Below the pieces are notes generated by a model that saw only the letters and a list, made by a program, of their open reading frames with translations, was not told the DNA's origin and made no database searches. This document shows, piece after piece, positions 17,589 to 26,793 of a stretch of 64,000 nt of DNA. This DNA comes from Bacteroidia bacterium (GTDB lineage: Bacteria; Bacteroidota; Bacteroidia; J057), in contig JAWPMV010000001.1 in assembly GCA_033391075.1 (NCBI GenBank), positions 1,860,001 to 1,924,000 on the forward strand. Direction: 5' to 3'. Both the position numbers and the translations under genes were made by a program. Each line of letters starts with the position of its first letter. The stretch's first letter is position 1.

Positions 17589-18926
17589 ATGACAAGTTTA
17601 TTGATCAAAAATGCGCTGATCGTAAATGAAGGAAAGATTAGCGAGTCAGATATCTACTGTGAAAATGGCCTGATACATACGATAGCAAAAGATATCAAGA
17701 AGGTTGCCGATAGAAAAATTGATGCAAAGGGGCTCTATTTGATCCCCGGTGTAATCGATGATCAGGTACATTTTCGGGAACCAGGCCTAACCCATAAAGC
17801 TGATTTACAAACGGAATCCAGAGCGGCTGTTGCTGGCGGGATTACGAGTTTTATGGAAATGCCCAATACCAAGCCCCAGACCCTGACACAGGAACTACTG
17901 GAGCAAAAGTATCAACGGGCAGCAGAAGTTTCCGCTGCGAACTACTCTTTCTTCATGGGAGCATCCAATGACAATTTGGATGAAGTGCTCAAAACCGATC
18001 CCTCGACTGTATGTGGAATCAAGGTATTTATGGGTTCCTCGACGGGGAATATGCTGGTTGATGATGCCGAAGTCCTGGAGAATATTTTCAAGAGTGCTCC
18101 GATACTCGTAGCCACGCATTGTGAAAAGGAGGAAATCATTCGGAGAAATCTAAAACTGTACAAAGAACAGTTTGGCGAAGATATCCCGGTGGCTGAGCAT
18201 CCTTACATCCGCAGTGTGGAGGCCTGTTATCAATCTTCCAAACTTGCGGTTGAACTGGCTCAAAAGCATGATACGCGCCTACATATTCTTCATATTTCTA
18301 CGGAGAAGGAACTGGAACTCTTCCGCAATGATATTCCTCTAAGTGCCAAGCAAATTACTGCTGAGGTTTGTATCCACCACCTGTGGTTTACAGAGGAATT
18401 TTACAAGGAAAAGGGAATGTTCATCAAATGGAACCCAGCTGTTAAGAAAGAAAGTGATCGTGAGGCCTTACGAGCTGCTCTCCTTGACGATCGCCTGGAT
18501 ATCATAGCTACAGACCATGCGCCCCACACCCTTGAGGAAAAGGACAATAACTACCTGAAAGCTCCATCGGGAGCACCTTTGGTACAACATGCCCTGGTTA
18601 CAGTATTAGAAATGGTAGAGCAAGGTGTCCTGAGTATGGAGAAAGCCATTGAGAAAATGTGCCATGCACCTGCTGAATGTTTCCAGTTGGAAAAGCGAGG
18701 ATATATTCGAGAAGGCTATTTTGCGGATTTGGTGTTGGTGGATCGAAACAATCCCTGGATCGTCAATCGCAAGAATGTCCTGTATAAGTGTGGTTGGTCT
18801 CCGCTTGAAGGAACCCAATTTAAATCCCGGGTGGTAAGAACCTTTGTAAATGCCGAGGAAGTATATGCAGAAGGAAAGTTTGACGATAGTATTCGTGGAC
18901 AACGCTTGAGCTTCGAAAGAGAATAG
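17589..18926 (+). CDS. pyrC: Dihydroorotase
   Basis: It closes carbamoyl-aspartate to dihydroorotate in pyrimidine synthesis. The 445-residue amidohydrolase barrel has LIPGVIDDQVHFREPG at about 51-66, the carboxylated-lysine segment GIKVFMGSSTGNM (about 142-154), metal histidines in VATHCE and LHILHIST, and the metal Asp in IIATDHAPHT. The usual HxH at strand 1 reads QVH, so the first metal His is Gln. I recall this DDQVHFREPG form from other Bacteroidota, so it is probably a lineage trait rather than decay. An allantoinase-like activity cannot be fully excluded. Confidence 0.88.
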   Translation: MTSLLIKNALIVNEGKISESDIYCENGLIHTIAKDIKKVADRKIDAKGLYLIPGVIDDQVHFREPGLTHKADLQTESRAAVAGGITSFMEMPNTKPQTLTQELLEQKYQRAAEVSAANYSFFMGASNDNLDEVLKTDPSTVCGIKVFMGSSTGNMLVDDAEVLENIFKSAPILVATHCEKEEIIRRNLKLYKEQFGEDIPVAEHPYIRSVEACYQSSKLAVELAQKHDTRLHILHISTEKELELFRNDIPLSAKQITAEVCIHHLWFTEEFYKEKGMFIKWNPAVKKESDREALRAALLDDRLDIIATDHAPHTLEEKDNNYLKAPSGAPLVQHALVTVLEMVEQGVLSMEKAIEKMCHAPAECFQLEKRGYIREGYFADLVLVDRNNPWIVNRKNVLYKCGWSPLEGTQFKSRVVRTFVNAEEVYAEGKFDDSIRGQRLSFERE

Positions 18927-18998
18927 CAAGAAAATAGGGCAAGGCTTTGTCTTTTTGCTGAATATTTTCGATCATTAGTTGAAACCGACCCTATTACT

Positions 18999-19658
18999 AT
19001 GCGTTTCTACATTCTCCTTGGAGTATCCGGCTCCCTTTCGACCTCTATGGCCGAACAGCTCCTCTCGACCAGTAATGAGTTGTTTTTTGCTTCTCCTGAT
19101 GAAAATATGGACTTAAGGAAGTTTGCGCGTATGCGTCAGCTCGCATTGAATTTCGAGCAGATGGATACAAAGGATGCGGTTAAGACACAGGCCTGGATAG
19201 AGAAGGTCTTGGATAAAATGGAAGAAGAAGATTGGAAGGAAGTAAGCCTGATTGTCATGACCGAAAAAGATAAATCGGGCATAAAATCCTCTCTCTTATC
19301 AGATTATTGTAATTCCTATCAAAGGATGGTGCAGCCTATGGATAAGGAAAAACGAATCCTCATCTGTGGAAGGCAGGAAGATCAGTCTGCGAAACCGGGT
19401 TCTGCTGTTGGAGGAAAGCATCATGATCAACTTCCTGGCCTGATTCGAGAACTAGCGCTTAGCCAAATTGGTCAAAAATTTCCCGTGAAATATAGTTCCA
19501 TTCTGCTAAATGCCGAGCAGCAGGAATCGAATCGTGGCGGTAACTCGGCTCGTCAAACGCATTACTCTCCGGAGCTGCTAGCTTGTGAACTGGTAAAACT
19601 ATTTCAGGCAGCTGATTTTGGTGAGGAGAAAGCTATTGTCTTAAAAGATTTAATCTAA
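18999..19658 (+). CDS. Hypothetical protein, weakly SDR-like
   Basis: This 219-residue protein starts 72 bases after pyrC on the same strand and ends at a strong terminator. The N-terminus (RFYILLGVSGSLSTSMAEQL) and later LNFEQMDTKDAVKTQAWIEK match the glycine loop and the acidic D-x-D region of short-chain dehydrogenases. The mid-part also reads like strand-helix-strand. The catalytic Tyr-x-x-x-Lys is not evident. It could be a degenerate SDR or an unrelated Rossmann-like protein. I do not recognise a named family with certainty. Confidence 0.6.
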   Translation: MRFYILLGVSGSLSTSMAEQLLSTSNELFFASPDENMDLRKFARMRQLALNFEQMDTKDAVKTQAWIEKVLDKMEEEDWKEVSLIVMTEKDKSGIKSSLLSDYCNSYQRMVQPMDKEKRILICGRQEDQSAKPGSAVGGKHHDQLPGLIRELALSQIGQKFPVKYSSILLNAEQQESNRGGNSARQTHYSPELLACELVKLFQAADFGEEKAIVLKDLI

Positions 19659-19682
19659 AAGGTATCCATTGGAGAGCTATAT

Positions 19683-19708
19683 GTGTTCTATCTAAAACAC
19701 CAGAACAC
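19683..19708. repeat. Short inverted repeat of the GTGTTCT type (site H)
   Basis: GTGTTCT (19683-19689) and AGAACAC (19702-19708) pair perfectly around ATCTAAAACACC. It lies just before the shared terminator of two converging genes. Its unit matches the arms at 34197-34239. Confidence 0.55.
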
Positions 19709-19715
19709 CTACCAA

Positions 19716-19747
19716 AAAACCCTCACCAATGGCGAGGGCTTTTTTAT
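19716..19747 (+). terminator. Terminator, probably bidirectional
   Basis: CCCTC (19720-19724) and GAGGG (19734-19738), with A6 before and T6 after, form a stem that works in both directions. It lies between converging genes. Confidence 0.8.
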
Positions 19748-19782
19748 ATTATAAGCACTTTCGTTCTAAATCGATTTCGGAC

Positions 19783-20595
19783 TTATTCTAAGAGAGATAT
19801 ATCTGTATATAATTTCTCTGTATAGATACTATTGTCCTCATAGGCATAGATTACCCGGTGTCCGGCTTCAAGGTAAAGAGGAGTAGAATCTTCTCCTGAT
19901 TTAAAGTTGATGGAACCACTTTCCACCAAAACCTCAACAATGCTAGGACTGCCGGTTTGACTCACTCTAAATCTTCCCGATTCTACTTCTAAAATAGACT
20001 CGGATACTTTGATAAAGAGGGGATGCCCTTGCTCATTGGCTTTAATATCAAAATCTGCTTCTCCTTTCAATTCGATTTTACGATTGAAGCCTCCGAAATG
20101 AGCAGGATAGCTGAGTTCACTATTTGCACGCAGGAATACCTGGCCGGCTTTAGGCAGTTCAAGTTGAAGGTCTTGATCCATGGGACTTTGAGCCATCAAC
20201 AATTCAGGATTAGCTCTTTCCCAAACAGAATCGAATTTAGATTCAAAGAGGAAATAGATACAAGTCAAAAAGAGAAGTGTAGCAGCTACCCGTATGCCAA
20301 ACATCACATATCCTTTTGGAAAGGGGTTAGGGGCAAAGTCATGAGGAACATATTCCTCAACTTCCTCTAGTCTGGATTCCCAGGGAGCGTTTTGGGGAAG
20401 AAGTTCCTTGACCTTTTCCTGATCTCCATTGGTCCAGGCGCGCGACAAACTATCGTACAATTCCTGATTGGATTCCTCGCTTTTCAGCCAGCTTTCAACT
20501 TGTTGTTTTTGGAGAGTAGATGCTTCACCGGATAGGTAAGCGATCAATGGATTCTTCTTACTTCTACGCGTCATACTAGGAGTCCTTTTAGGCAT
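19783..20595 (-). CDS. FecR-family anti-sigma factor
   Basis: This 270-residue protein has the FecR plan. The cytosolic helical N-terminus (residues 10-60) has the LIAYLSGEAS..VESWL pattern. One membrane segment is at about 96-116 (MFGIRVAATLLFLTCIYFLF). The periplasmic FecR beta domain has LPKAGQVFLRANSELSYPAHF, KIELKGEADFDI, and VLVESGSINF. Family members hold an ECF sigma factor and respond to an outer-membrane receptor. Neither an adjacent sigma gene nor a TonB receptor is present. The nearest ECF sigma gene here is 36 kb away. Confidence 0.88.
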   Translation of the reverse strand: MPKRTPSMTRRSKKNPLIAYLSGEASTLQKQQVESWLKSEESNQELYDSLSRAWTNGDQEKVKELLPQNAPWESRLEEVEEYVPHDFAPNPFPKGYVMFGIRVAATLLFLTCIYFLFESKFDSVWERANPELLMAQSPMDQDLQLELPKAGQVFLRANSELSYPAHFGGFNRKIELKGEADFDIKANEQGHPLFIKVSESILEVESGRFRVSQTGSPSIVEVLVESGSINFKSGEDSTPLYLEAGHRVIYAYEDNSIYTEKLYTDISLLE

Positions 20596-20704
20596 TAAAC
20601 AGAAGCGGATATTTGGGTGCTTTTTTAGGTGCCTTTATTCAAAATAAGGAAAAGCACAAAAAGAAGCAAGATCGCTTCGTATATAATCTCCTAATTATCA
20701 GTAA

Positions 20705-21991
20705 TTAATAGCGGAAGATGATTCCCGCTTGTAATCCCTGACCTCTTCCACTATCGGGAAGAAGGAGTCCTAAAAGTTTATCGGATTGTAAAAAAAGCTG
20801 TAAATCCTGCTCTTTATTCAGGCCTATATTTCCTGCCAACATCAGCCCCGCATCGATCCCCTCAAATCCTCCAAATGAAGCATGTATGCCACCTTTTAAC
20901 CACTTATTGATATTGTGTTGAAATATGGTGTGGAACTGTAAACGATTGCTCATGGGCGAGTTTTGGAAGAAACCATATCGAAACAAAACCCCCAGGCTGC
21001 TACGGTTGGATAGCTGATAATTAAGGCCTATTTGAGCAAAGCCGGGAAGATAATTACTACTATTGACCTCCACGGTATCCGGGAAGAATAATCGCTCCAG
21101 ACTGTCCGAACTAAAGATGCTGTTTTCCCCGGAAAAGTCGAGATTTCCAATGTCTTCTATCAACAATCCTTCATAGGTAGTATTTACGATATTCTGATTC
21201 TTTTCCACAGACCAGGATATAAAACCAAAATCAATCAATGAAGCCTGAGCCATGAGCTTCTCATTGATCTGATAACTGGCGCCAAGGTCTACTCCTGCCC
21301 CAAATCCTGCTGCTCCCTCTCCAGCCTTACGGTCCAGGTCAAAATTCGCCTGAACTTCTATAGCTGTTCCCAATTCCTCGGTAAAAAGAGAAAACTCCCG
21401 CAGGTCCAGGGATTGATAGTTATTCCCCAGCAGTAATTTTATTCTTCCTCCGTATGACCAATTTCCTTGCTTGCTGGCAGTTCCAAAAGAAAGCTCAGAA
21501 TAGGATTGAATGCTCAAGAGAACATCTTCGCTGCTTATTCTCTGACCCGTATAGGCTGCATTCCCCAAAAGTATCAGGCCCATAATGTCTTTTCCACCAA
21601 AACCGGCATAGGCCAGACTTCTTTGACGAAAGCCCATACTATACGGCTTTTTCTTGATTCGGAAATTCACCAAAAGATCTCCCTGGGCCAAGATGTTGAA
21701 ACGATTGTCATCACCCAAATCATCCAGAATATCAGCCTTTTCCCCTTCATCGAGGAAATCATCATTCAGCGGCCAATTTCCTAAACTCAAACTGGAGGAC
21801 GCCAGGTCATATGCTCCCCCCAGACCAATGCTCAGATGCTTGAAGTCATCTGTAGCCAGGAAGGCCGGTTGCTGCCATTGACCCAAACTGATCTTGGGGC
21901 TGTTGCTAAGTTGAACCCCTGTTTGTGCTTCCAATTGGAAATGGAGGAGGAGGAAGCAGCAAAGGAGGAAAAAATATATAGACTTATTCAT
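20705..21991 (-). CDS. DUF5723-like outer-membrane barrel protein
   Basis: This 428-residue protein has a signal peptide (1-22, ending LEAQ). Amphipathic strands rich in Gly, Asn and aromatic residues run to a terminal Phe-Arg-Tyr (GIIFRY), the usual end of an outer-membrane barrel. DUF5723-like features are GLGGAYDLASSSLSLGNW and NILAQGDLLVNFRIKKKPYS. Its start lies 6 bases after the stop of the 705-residue lipoprotein, so the two are cotranscribed and may work together at the outer membrane. Confidence 0.75.
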   Translation of the reverse strand: MNKSIYFFLLCCFLLLHFQLEAQTGVQLSNSPKISLGQWQQPAFLATDDFKHLSIGLGGAYDLASSSLSLGNWPLNDDFLDEGEKADILDDLGDDNRFNILAQGDLLVNFRIKKKPYSMGFRQRSLAYAGFGGKDIMGLILLGNAAYTGQRISSEDVLLSIQSYSELSFGTASKQGNWSYGGRIKLLLGNNYQSLDLREFSLFTEELGTAIEVQANFDLDRKAGEGAAGFGAGVDLGASYQINEKLMAQASLIDFGFISWSVEKNQNIVNTTYEGLLIEDIGNLDFSGENSIFSSDSLERLFFPDTVEVNSSNYLPGFAQIGLNYQLSNRSSLGVLFRYGFFQNSPMSNRLQFHTIFQHNINKWLKGGIHASFGGFEGIDAGLMLAGNIGLNKEQDLQLFLQSDKLLGLLLPDSGRGQGLQAGIIFRY

Positions 21992-21997
21992 GTGGTT

Positions 21998-24115
21998 CTA
22001 GGGAATATTACTTTTAAACTGACCGACCAGGCTCACATTCAGGCTATAGTCAGCAAAGATTTTCACAGACTGGTTTATAGGATCGGTATCCAGTCGAAAG
22101 TTTATTTTCAATTTCTCTGCAGCGCCCAGGATATCTGTGAGTTCCTGAGCTGTATATTCTTTTTCAATGAGGGTATTGCCGGCCAGGGTTTCTTCTACAT
22201 AACCTACCTCATTTATTCTTCCGGCTTCGATAACTTCTTCCTGCGCCAATACTGTGAGGACATTTTCTCCTTTATCCAACAAACTAATGCTGGCTATTGC
22301 CTCCATTGGAAATCGGTTCTCGATGACGATGCGAAGGATGCCTTGCGAAATTTGTTCAAGATCAAGGGTCTCAGGATTTAGCTCAACTTCATCCGAAAAA
22401 ACCAGGCCTTCAACCGAAGCATGGAAGGGGACTGAAACTTCCACAAAGGATTCGATCTTGCTATTATCAGTTCCGAAGTCTAAAAATGTATTCTGAAATC
22501 CTTGTCGATTTACCTGTACATCTATATCGTAGATGAGTTTGTCCAGGAGGATATTGCTGAAATTTCGGACATTGCTGTTTTCAATCGTAAAATCCAATTG
22601 GGTACTGGCAACTCCATTGGTATCGGGCAACTGAGGACGATTGATCGGAAGTGGGCCTGCGAGTAATTCATCATTTCTCAATTCGGTGCTTGTCCCTCTT
22701 TCGCTATTGATCCCTTCCAATTTGTTGATGGTGAGATCAGTATTAACGCCCATAGAGTTTTCGATGATCAGGGAAATCTCAGGTTCTTCAAATCGAATAT
22801 TTTCAAATTCAATATCCTTAAAGACATTAAGCTCATTCTCTCCCTGAAAACTCACTTTTCTATTACCCAGATAGCCTTCCACATATACCGGTTCGAGATC
22901 GGTCAGGGTAAATAGGACAAATACACTGTCCTGTTGATCAAGGGTAACCAGGGTGCCTGATTCGACCAGATTTATTTGAATGCCTTCAAGAATGGTATTA
23001 TAGGTGGTTCCATTGGAAGTCAGATCGATGGTAAATCCCTCCAAAGGCTGCTCTACAATCAGGGTAGAAGGAGTAGTCGGGGTGGCTGGAGGAATCTTGA
23101 TTTGAAGGCTGGGTTTTTCTCCCAGCTCATTGAAAGCTGATTCCAAAGCATAGGCAAAACTCACGGTATCTTCTACCGTGCTAATCGCATCGGCTTTAAT
23201 CTTACCGGATTTTACTTTCACTTTACTGATTCGGATATCGGCAAATTCCTCATCAAATCGATAAATGGTTTCTCGAATAGTATCCAGTAAAGTTTGCTGG
23301 GGAAAGACCGCGGTAGCTGTTTCTGCTTTCAGGTTTTGTACTACCAGGGTTAATCGGATGAAATCATTGGTGTCAATGGGAACATTGGTGCCTGCGGCGA
23401 TATCCACATTTATAAGCTCTCCCTCTAGTTGACTCTCGACTTCTTTGCCTGAGAGATCATAGCTTTCTGTAACACTCGTCCTGGCAGGAATTACTGCAAA
23501 TGTATCTGATACGATAGGCGGTCCGGGCAGACTTTTATTTCGTACTTCCAGGCGTACATTTTGAATGTCAAGGGGAAGCTGATTTTCCATTTTTAAGAGC
23601 AACTCTCCTTCGGCTACTCGAGCAAATTGAAAGAAGTCTGAGGCATCTATGGGGATCACTCCGGAACTCAAGCCATTATTCGCAGGAAGACTGGGAATGG
23701 TCTGTCCATGAGCTGCCAGGATGATTTGTCCAATGATATTGCCTTGAGCTACAAGTCCTCTGGCAAGTTCAGCCAGGGTGATGGTCTGTGTGATAGTATC
23801 AGAACTCAGTTCCAGTTCGTCGAGCTTGAATCCAAACTCGGCTTCCAGATCGGGAAAATCCACCAGTTCCTGAAGATTGGCTTCTGATAACTTCTCGCGG
23901 AAAGCAAGGCTCCAAAGGTTTTCATCATTCTCCACGATATTGCTATCCTGAAGTACCTGATCCAGTGTTATTTCTGTTTTGGCCAATGGAAGGATCAGAT
24001 CTGTATCCCAGTTCAGATCCGCCAGCGGATCCAGTTGACAAGCAGCCAGGCTAGCCAACGTAAGGACAGAAAAGAACGAAAGGAGCTTTGAGTTGAAACG
24101 ATTAAAGTAATTCAC
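21998..24115 (-). CDS. Large lipoprotein, 705 aa, beta-rich
   Basis: A lipoprotein signal is visible at the N-terminus (LLSFFSVLTLASLAAC, Cys26), followed by QLDPLADLNWDTDLILPLAK. This N-terminal pattern is common in Bacteroidota lipoproteins of unknown function. The body is beta-rich with repeated strand pairs such as IENSMGVNTDLTINKLEGI, FTIENSNVRNFSNILLDKL and IVIENRFPMEAIASISLLD, which look like LEA/Ig-type repeats. There is no enzyme motif. It overlaps an operon with the DUF5723 barrel (6-base gap) and the T9SS beta-helix protein upstream (45-base gap). Confidence 0.75.
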   Translation of the reverse strand: MNYFNRFNSKLLSFFSVLTLASLAACQLDPLADLNWDTDLILPLAKTEITLDQVLQDSNIVENDENLWSLAFREKLSEANLQELVDFPDLEAEFGFKLDELELSSDTITQTITLAELARGLVAQGNIIGQIILAAHGQTIPSLPANNGLSSGVIPIDASDFFQFARVAEGELLLKMENQLPLDIQNVRLEVRNKSLPGPPIVSDTFAVIPARTSVTESYDLSGKEVESQLEGELINVDIAAGTNVPIDTNDFIRLTLVVQNLKAETATAVFPQQTLLDTIRETIYRFDEEFADIRISKVKVKSGKIKADAISTVEDTVSFAYALESAFNELGEKPSLQIKIPPATPTTPSTLIVEQPLEGFTIDLTSNGTTYNTILEGIQINLVESGTLVTLDQQDSVFVLFTLTDLEPVYVEGYLGNRKVSFQGENELNVFKDIEFENIRFEEPEISLIIENSMGVNTDLTINKLEGINSERGTSTELRNDELLAGPLPINRPQLPDTNGVASTQLDFTIENSNVRNFSNILLDKLIYDIDVQVNRQGFQNTFLDFGTDNSKIESFVEVSVPFHASVEGLVFSDEVELNPETLDLEQISQGILRIVIENRFPMEAIASISLLDKGENVLTVLAQEEVIEAGRINEVGYVEETLAGNTLIEKEYTAQELTDILGAAEKLKINFRLDTDPINQSVKIFADYSLNVSLVGQFKSNIP

Positions 24116-24160
24116 AGACTATTTTTGTAATGAACGAAATTGAAGGTAAGGAATTGCCTT

Positions 24161-26446
24161 TTAGCGTAGGATCTGCAGGGGAATAGCTGCCGTAGCATCT
24201 TTACTCCTTAGTCTAAGTACATAGTAAGCGGGACTAAGGCTGCTTTCATCCACAAATACTTCCCCCTTTGCATCCAGTTTCAGCCTTTTGAGAGAAATGA
24301 TTCTTCCTTGTAGGTCTCTTAGTTCGTACAGAAATTCCTGATTGGCTCCCTCTTTCCAGCTTAACGTAAAGTAACCTTTGTTTGGTTGGGGAAAGAGTAA
24401 GAGCGAAGCTGAAATGTCATGTGGGATTCCGGTAGCAGGATCGTATTCATAAGCTCCCAAATCAACGCTTCCATTGAAAATACGGACTTGTCCTCGTTGA
24501 TCTGTTTGTGGGGCAAAGCTATTATCTCCTGCATCTATGGCAGGACTGCCACTTTGGAGTCGGAAACTATAAGAGGAACCTCCATAGTATTCGAATGGAT
24601 CGAGTAGGGGATCTACAGCGAGGATGGTAACGCTATTGATGAGATTTAACCAATTGGCGCTATCCTCATTCTGAACGATATTGATTCCTTCATTAAAGAA
24701 ATCTCCAAAAACATCATCTCCTTCGACCGCCTGATTATTGCTTACTATACTATTGGTCAGCATGAAGTCTGCTCCTGAGGCATTGTAGAGGGCTCCCCCA
24801 CGGTTGCCGGCTCGATTGAGCGCAAAGCTGCAATGGAGAATATTTGCTGTAGCTCCATTGTCGAAGGCTCGATTGTCTATCGCGCCTCCATCCAGAAATT
24901 CTGCTTCATTTTCCGCAAAGCTACAATTGATGATATCCATTTCTGCCGGCCCCAAGTCTCCATAATTGGCGATGGCGCCTGCGCCTGAGGCTTTGTTCCA
25001 GCGAAAAGCTGAATTTTCAACCCTTAGCTTGCCTTTATTCATAATAGCTCCTCCTCCAAAACTAGAGGGATTGCCTTTTTCAAAATTCAGATCTTTCAAC
25101 TGAACTTCTATGCCGGGATTTATATACAAAATTCGCAAACTGTCTCCACCATTTAGAAAAACAGGGTTTTGGGGATTTCCATAAATCACTTGATTCTGAC
25201 TGATTTCAAGGGTAGAAGCCAGTCTGATTACGCCATTTACATTGCCAAGTCTAAGGGTATCCCCGGTACAAGCTAAGTCCAGGGCTTGCCTGAGCGAACC
25301 ATAGCCATTGTCCTGAAGATTGCTGATCTGAAGATCCAGGCTTGCATTTCTTTCAAAGGAACCGATATCAGAAGTAGAAATCCTTGTTTGCCCTCTACTG
25401 TCAGTAAGGGGTGCTGCTGTATCATCGCCCGCATCTATGGCAGGGCTAGTACATCGCAGACTTACGGTAGGAAATATTCCGCCATTTAATCCAAAGGGCC
25501 CTAGCTCTGCATCAACATTAAATAAATCCGTGCCCGGACTACTTACTAGCACCAGGCTATTGGTCGTATCATCTATGAGATTATTGCCTTGACTACGCAG
25601 CGCTCCAAAGATATTGGGAATATCGATTCTCCCGATATTATCAGCTAGCAAGCTGTTTTTCAATTCCGCTGCTCCCGCCTGAGAAATATCAAGGCCTCCG
25701 CATCGACCTTCCACTTCATTAAAGGCTATGGTGCTGTTTTCGATGAGAATGCTGGCTTGCCCTCCCGCATCATTGACCAGATAAATAGCCCCTCCAGATA
25801 TCTTCGCTTTGTTTTCAGCAAAGGTACTATTGCTAATTTCTACACGGGTTTCTCCACTTCCCCTGGCATCTGCATAAATAGCCCCTCCAAATTCAATAAA
25901 GCCCGGTATGGGTTGTATGGCCAGGTTTCGGTAGAAACTACAGTTCTCTACATAAAGTTTTACCCCTTGCAGCCCAAAAGCTGCATTGTCTATGGCTCCT
26001 CCTGAGGTCGCTATATTTTCATGAAAGAGGCAGTTTTTCACCCTCAATACTCCACTATTGCTAATTGCTCCTCCATAAGGGGGATCATAGCCCGTCGCAT
26101 TTCCATTGTAGAATCGAAGGCCTTCAATGGAAACAGTATCAGCCTTTCCAATATTAAATAAGCGAGTGGAATCCTGGGTAGTTATGGCTAATTGATCAGC
26201 TCCTGGACCCAGAATCCATAGATTTTTTGTGATAAAAAGCTGAGAATCCAGAACAATTTCTCCGACGATGGAAAAATTTATCGTGTCCCCGCTTTGGGCA
26301 ATAGAAACCGCTTCTCTCAGACTTCCCCCTCCAGAATCAGCATTCGAACTGACGGGGAAAGAAGTTGCCCACAACTGAGTGGGTAGAAAGGAAAAAAAGA
26401 AAATGAAGGGAATCAGGTAGAATCCGGCTGGAATATATTTACTCAC
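24161..26446 (-). CDS. T9SS-exported right-handed beta-helix protein
   Basis: This 761-residue protein has a signal peptide (1-28, ending LWATS). Two similar halves each begin with a SLREA-type motif (GGGSLREAVSIAQSGDTINF, YGSLRQALDLACTGDTLRL). Each half has parallel beta-helix rungs (GGAISNSGVLRVKNCLF, GGAIMNKGKLRVENSAF) and a choice-of-anchor segment (SPAIDAGDD..TDSRGQ, SPAIDAGDNS..TDQRGQ). The C-terminus is a T9SS sorting domain (LFPQPNKGYFTLSW, YVLRLRS, PLQILR). It should be displayed on or released from the surface. Polysaccharide or surface binding is plausible but not shown. Confidence 0.88.
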   Translation of the reverse strand: MSKYIPAGFYLIPFIFFFSFLPTQLWATSFPVSSNADSGGGSLREAVSIAQSGDTINFSIVGEIVLDSQLFITKNLWILGPGADQLAITTQDSTRLFNIGKADTVSIEGLRFYNGNATGYDPPYGGAISNSGVLRVKNCLFHENIATSGGAIDNAAFGLQGVKLYVENCSFYRNLAIQPIPGFIEFGGAIYADARGSGETRVEISNSTFAENKAKISGGAIYLVNDAGGQASILIENSTIAFNEVEGRCGGLDISQAGAAELKNSLLADNIGRIDIPNIFGALRSQGNNLIDDTTNSLVLVSSPGTDLFNVDAELGPFGLNGGIFPTVSLRCTSPAIDAGDDTAAPLTDSRGQTRISTSDIGSFERNASLDLQISNLQDNGYGSLRQALDLACTGDTLRLGNVNGVIRLASTLEISQNQVIYGNPQNPVFLNGGDSLRILYINPGIEVQLKDLNFEKGNPSSFGGGAIMNKGKLRVENSAFRWNKASGAGAIANYGDLGPAEMDIINCSFAENEAEFLDGGAIDNRAFDNGATANILHCSFALNRAGNRGGALYNASGADFMLTNSIVSNNQAVEGDDVFGDFFNEGINIVQNEDSANWLNLINSVTILAVDPLLDPFEYYGGSSYSFRLQSGSPAIDAGDNSFAPQTDQRGQVRIFNGSVDLGAYEYDPATGIPHDISASLLLFPQPNKGYFTLSWKEGANQEFLYELRDLQGRIISLKRLKLDAKGEVFVDESSLSPAYYVLRLRSKDATAAIPLQILR

Positions 26447-26534
26447 ACTAATCAGGTTTGAACGGCAAATCGTCTGCTTTACACAGCTTACGAATGAAAG
26501 AACGAAATTTAGGGGCAGATGCGTATGGGAAAAA

Positions 26535-26575
26535 GATAAAAAAATATCCGGCTTCTCTTTACAGAAAAGCCGGAT
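26535..26575 (-). terminator. Terminator of the rpmG-DUF4295 transcript
   Basis: On the minus strand ATCCGGCTT and AAGCCGGAT (26546-26575) form the stem, followed by a T-run at 26537-26545. It ends the transcript 22 bases after the DUF4295 stop. Confidence 0.8.
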
Positions 26576-26596
26576 CTATAATTTCTTGTGTAAAGA

Positions 26597-26758
26597 CTAT
26601 TTCTGGTCTTTCAGAAAGTCTTTTACCATATCACTGGGAACAATATCCTCTTTGTAGGTATAGGCTCCGGTTTCAGGATTTTTTACCGCACGGATTACTT
26701 TGGTGAATCCTTTACTTTTTGATCTGTCGCGGTATCCAGCTACTACTTTCTTTGCCAT
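26597..26758 (-). CDS. DUF4295 small ribosome-linked protein
   Basis: This 53-residue basic protein (MAKKVVAGYRDRSKSKGF to VKDFLKDQK) matches DUF4295, a tiny Bacteroidota family nearly always encoded straight after rpmG. The gene is 35 bases downstream of rpmG on the same strand and followed by a strong terminator. Genomic linkage suggests a ribosome-associated role, but the exact function is not established. It is shorter than most gene-length cut-offs and is easily missed. Confidence 0.9.
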   Translation of the reverse strand: MAKKVVAGYRDRSKSKGFTKVIRAVKNPETGAYTYKEDIVPSDMVKDFLKDQK

Positions 26759-26793
26759 GGTATTATATCTTTATTTCCCAAAAAGGGGTTAAA

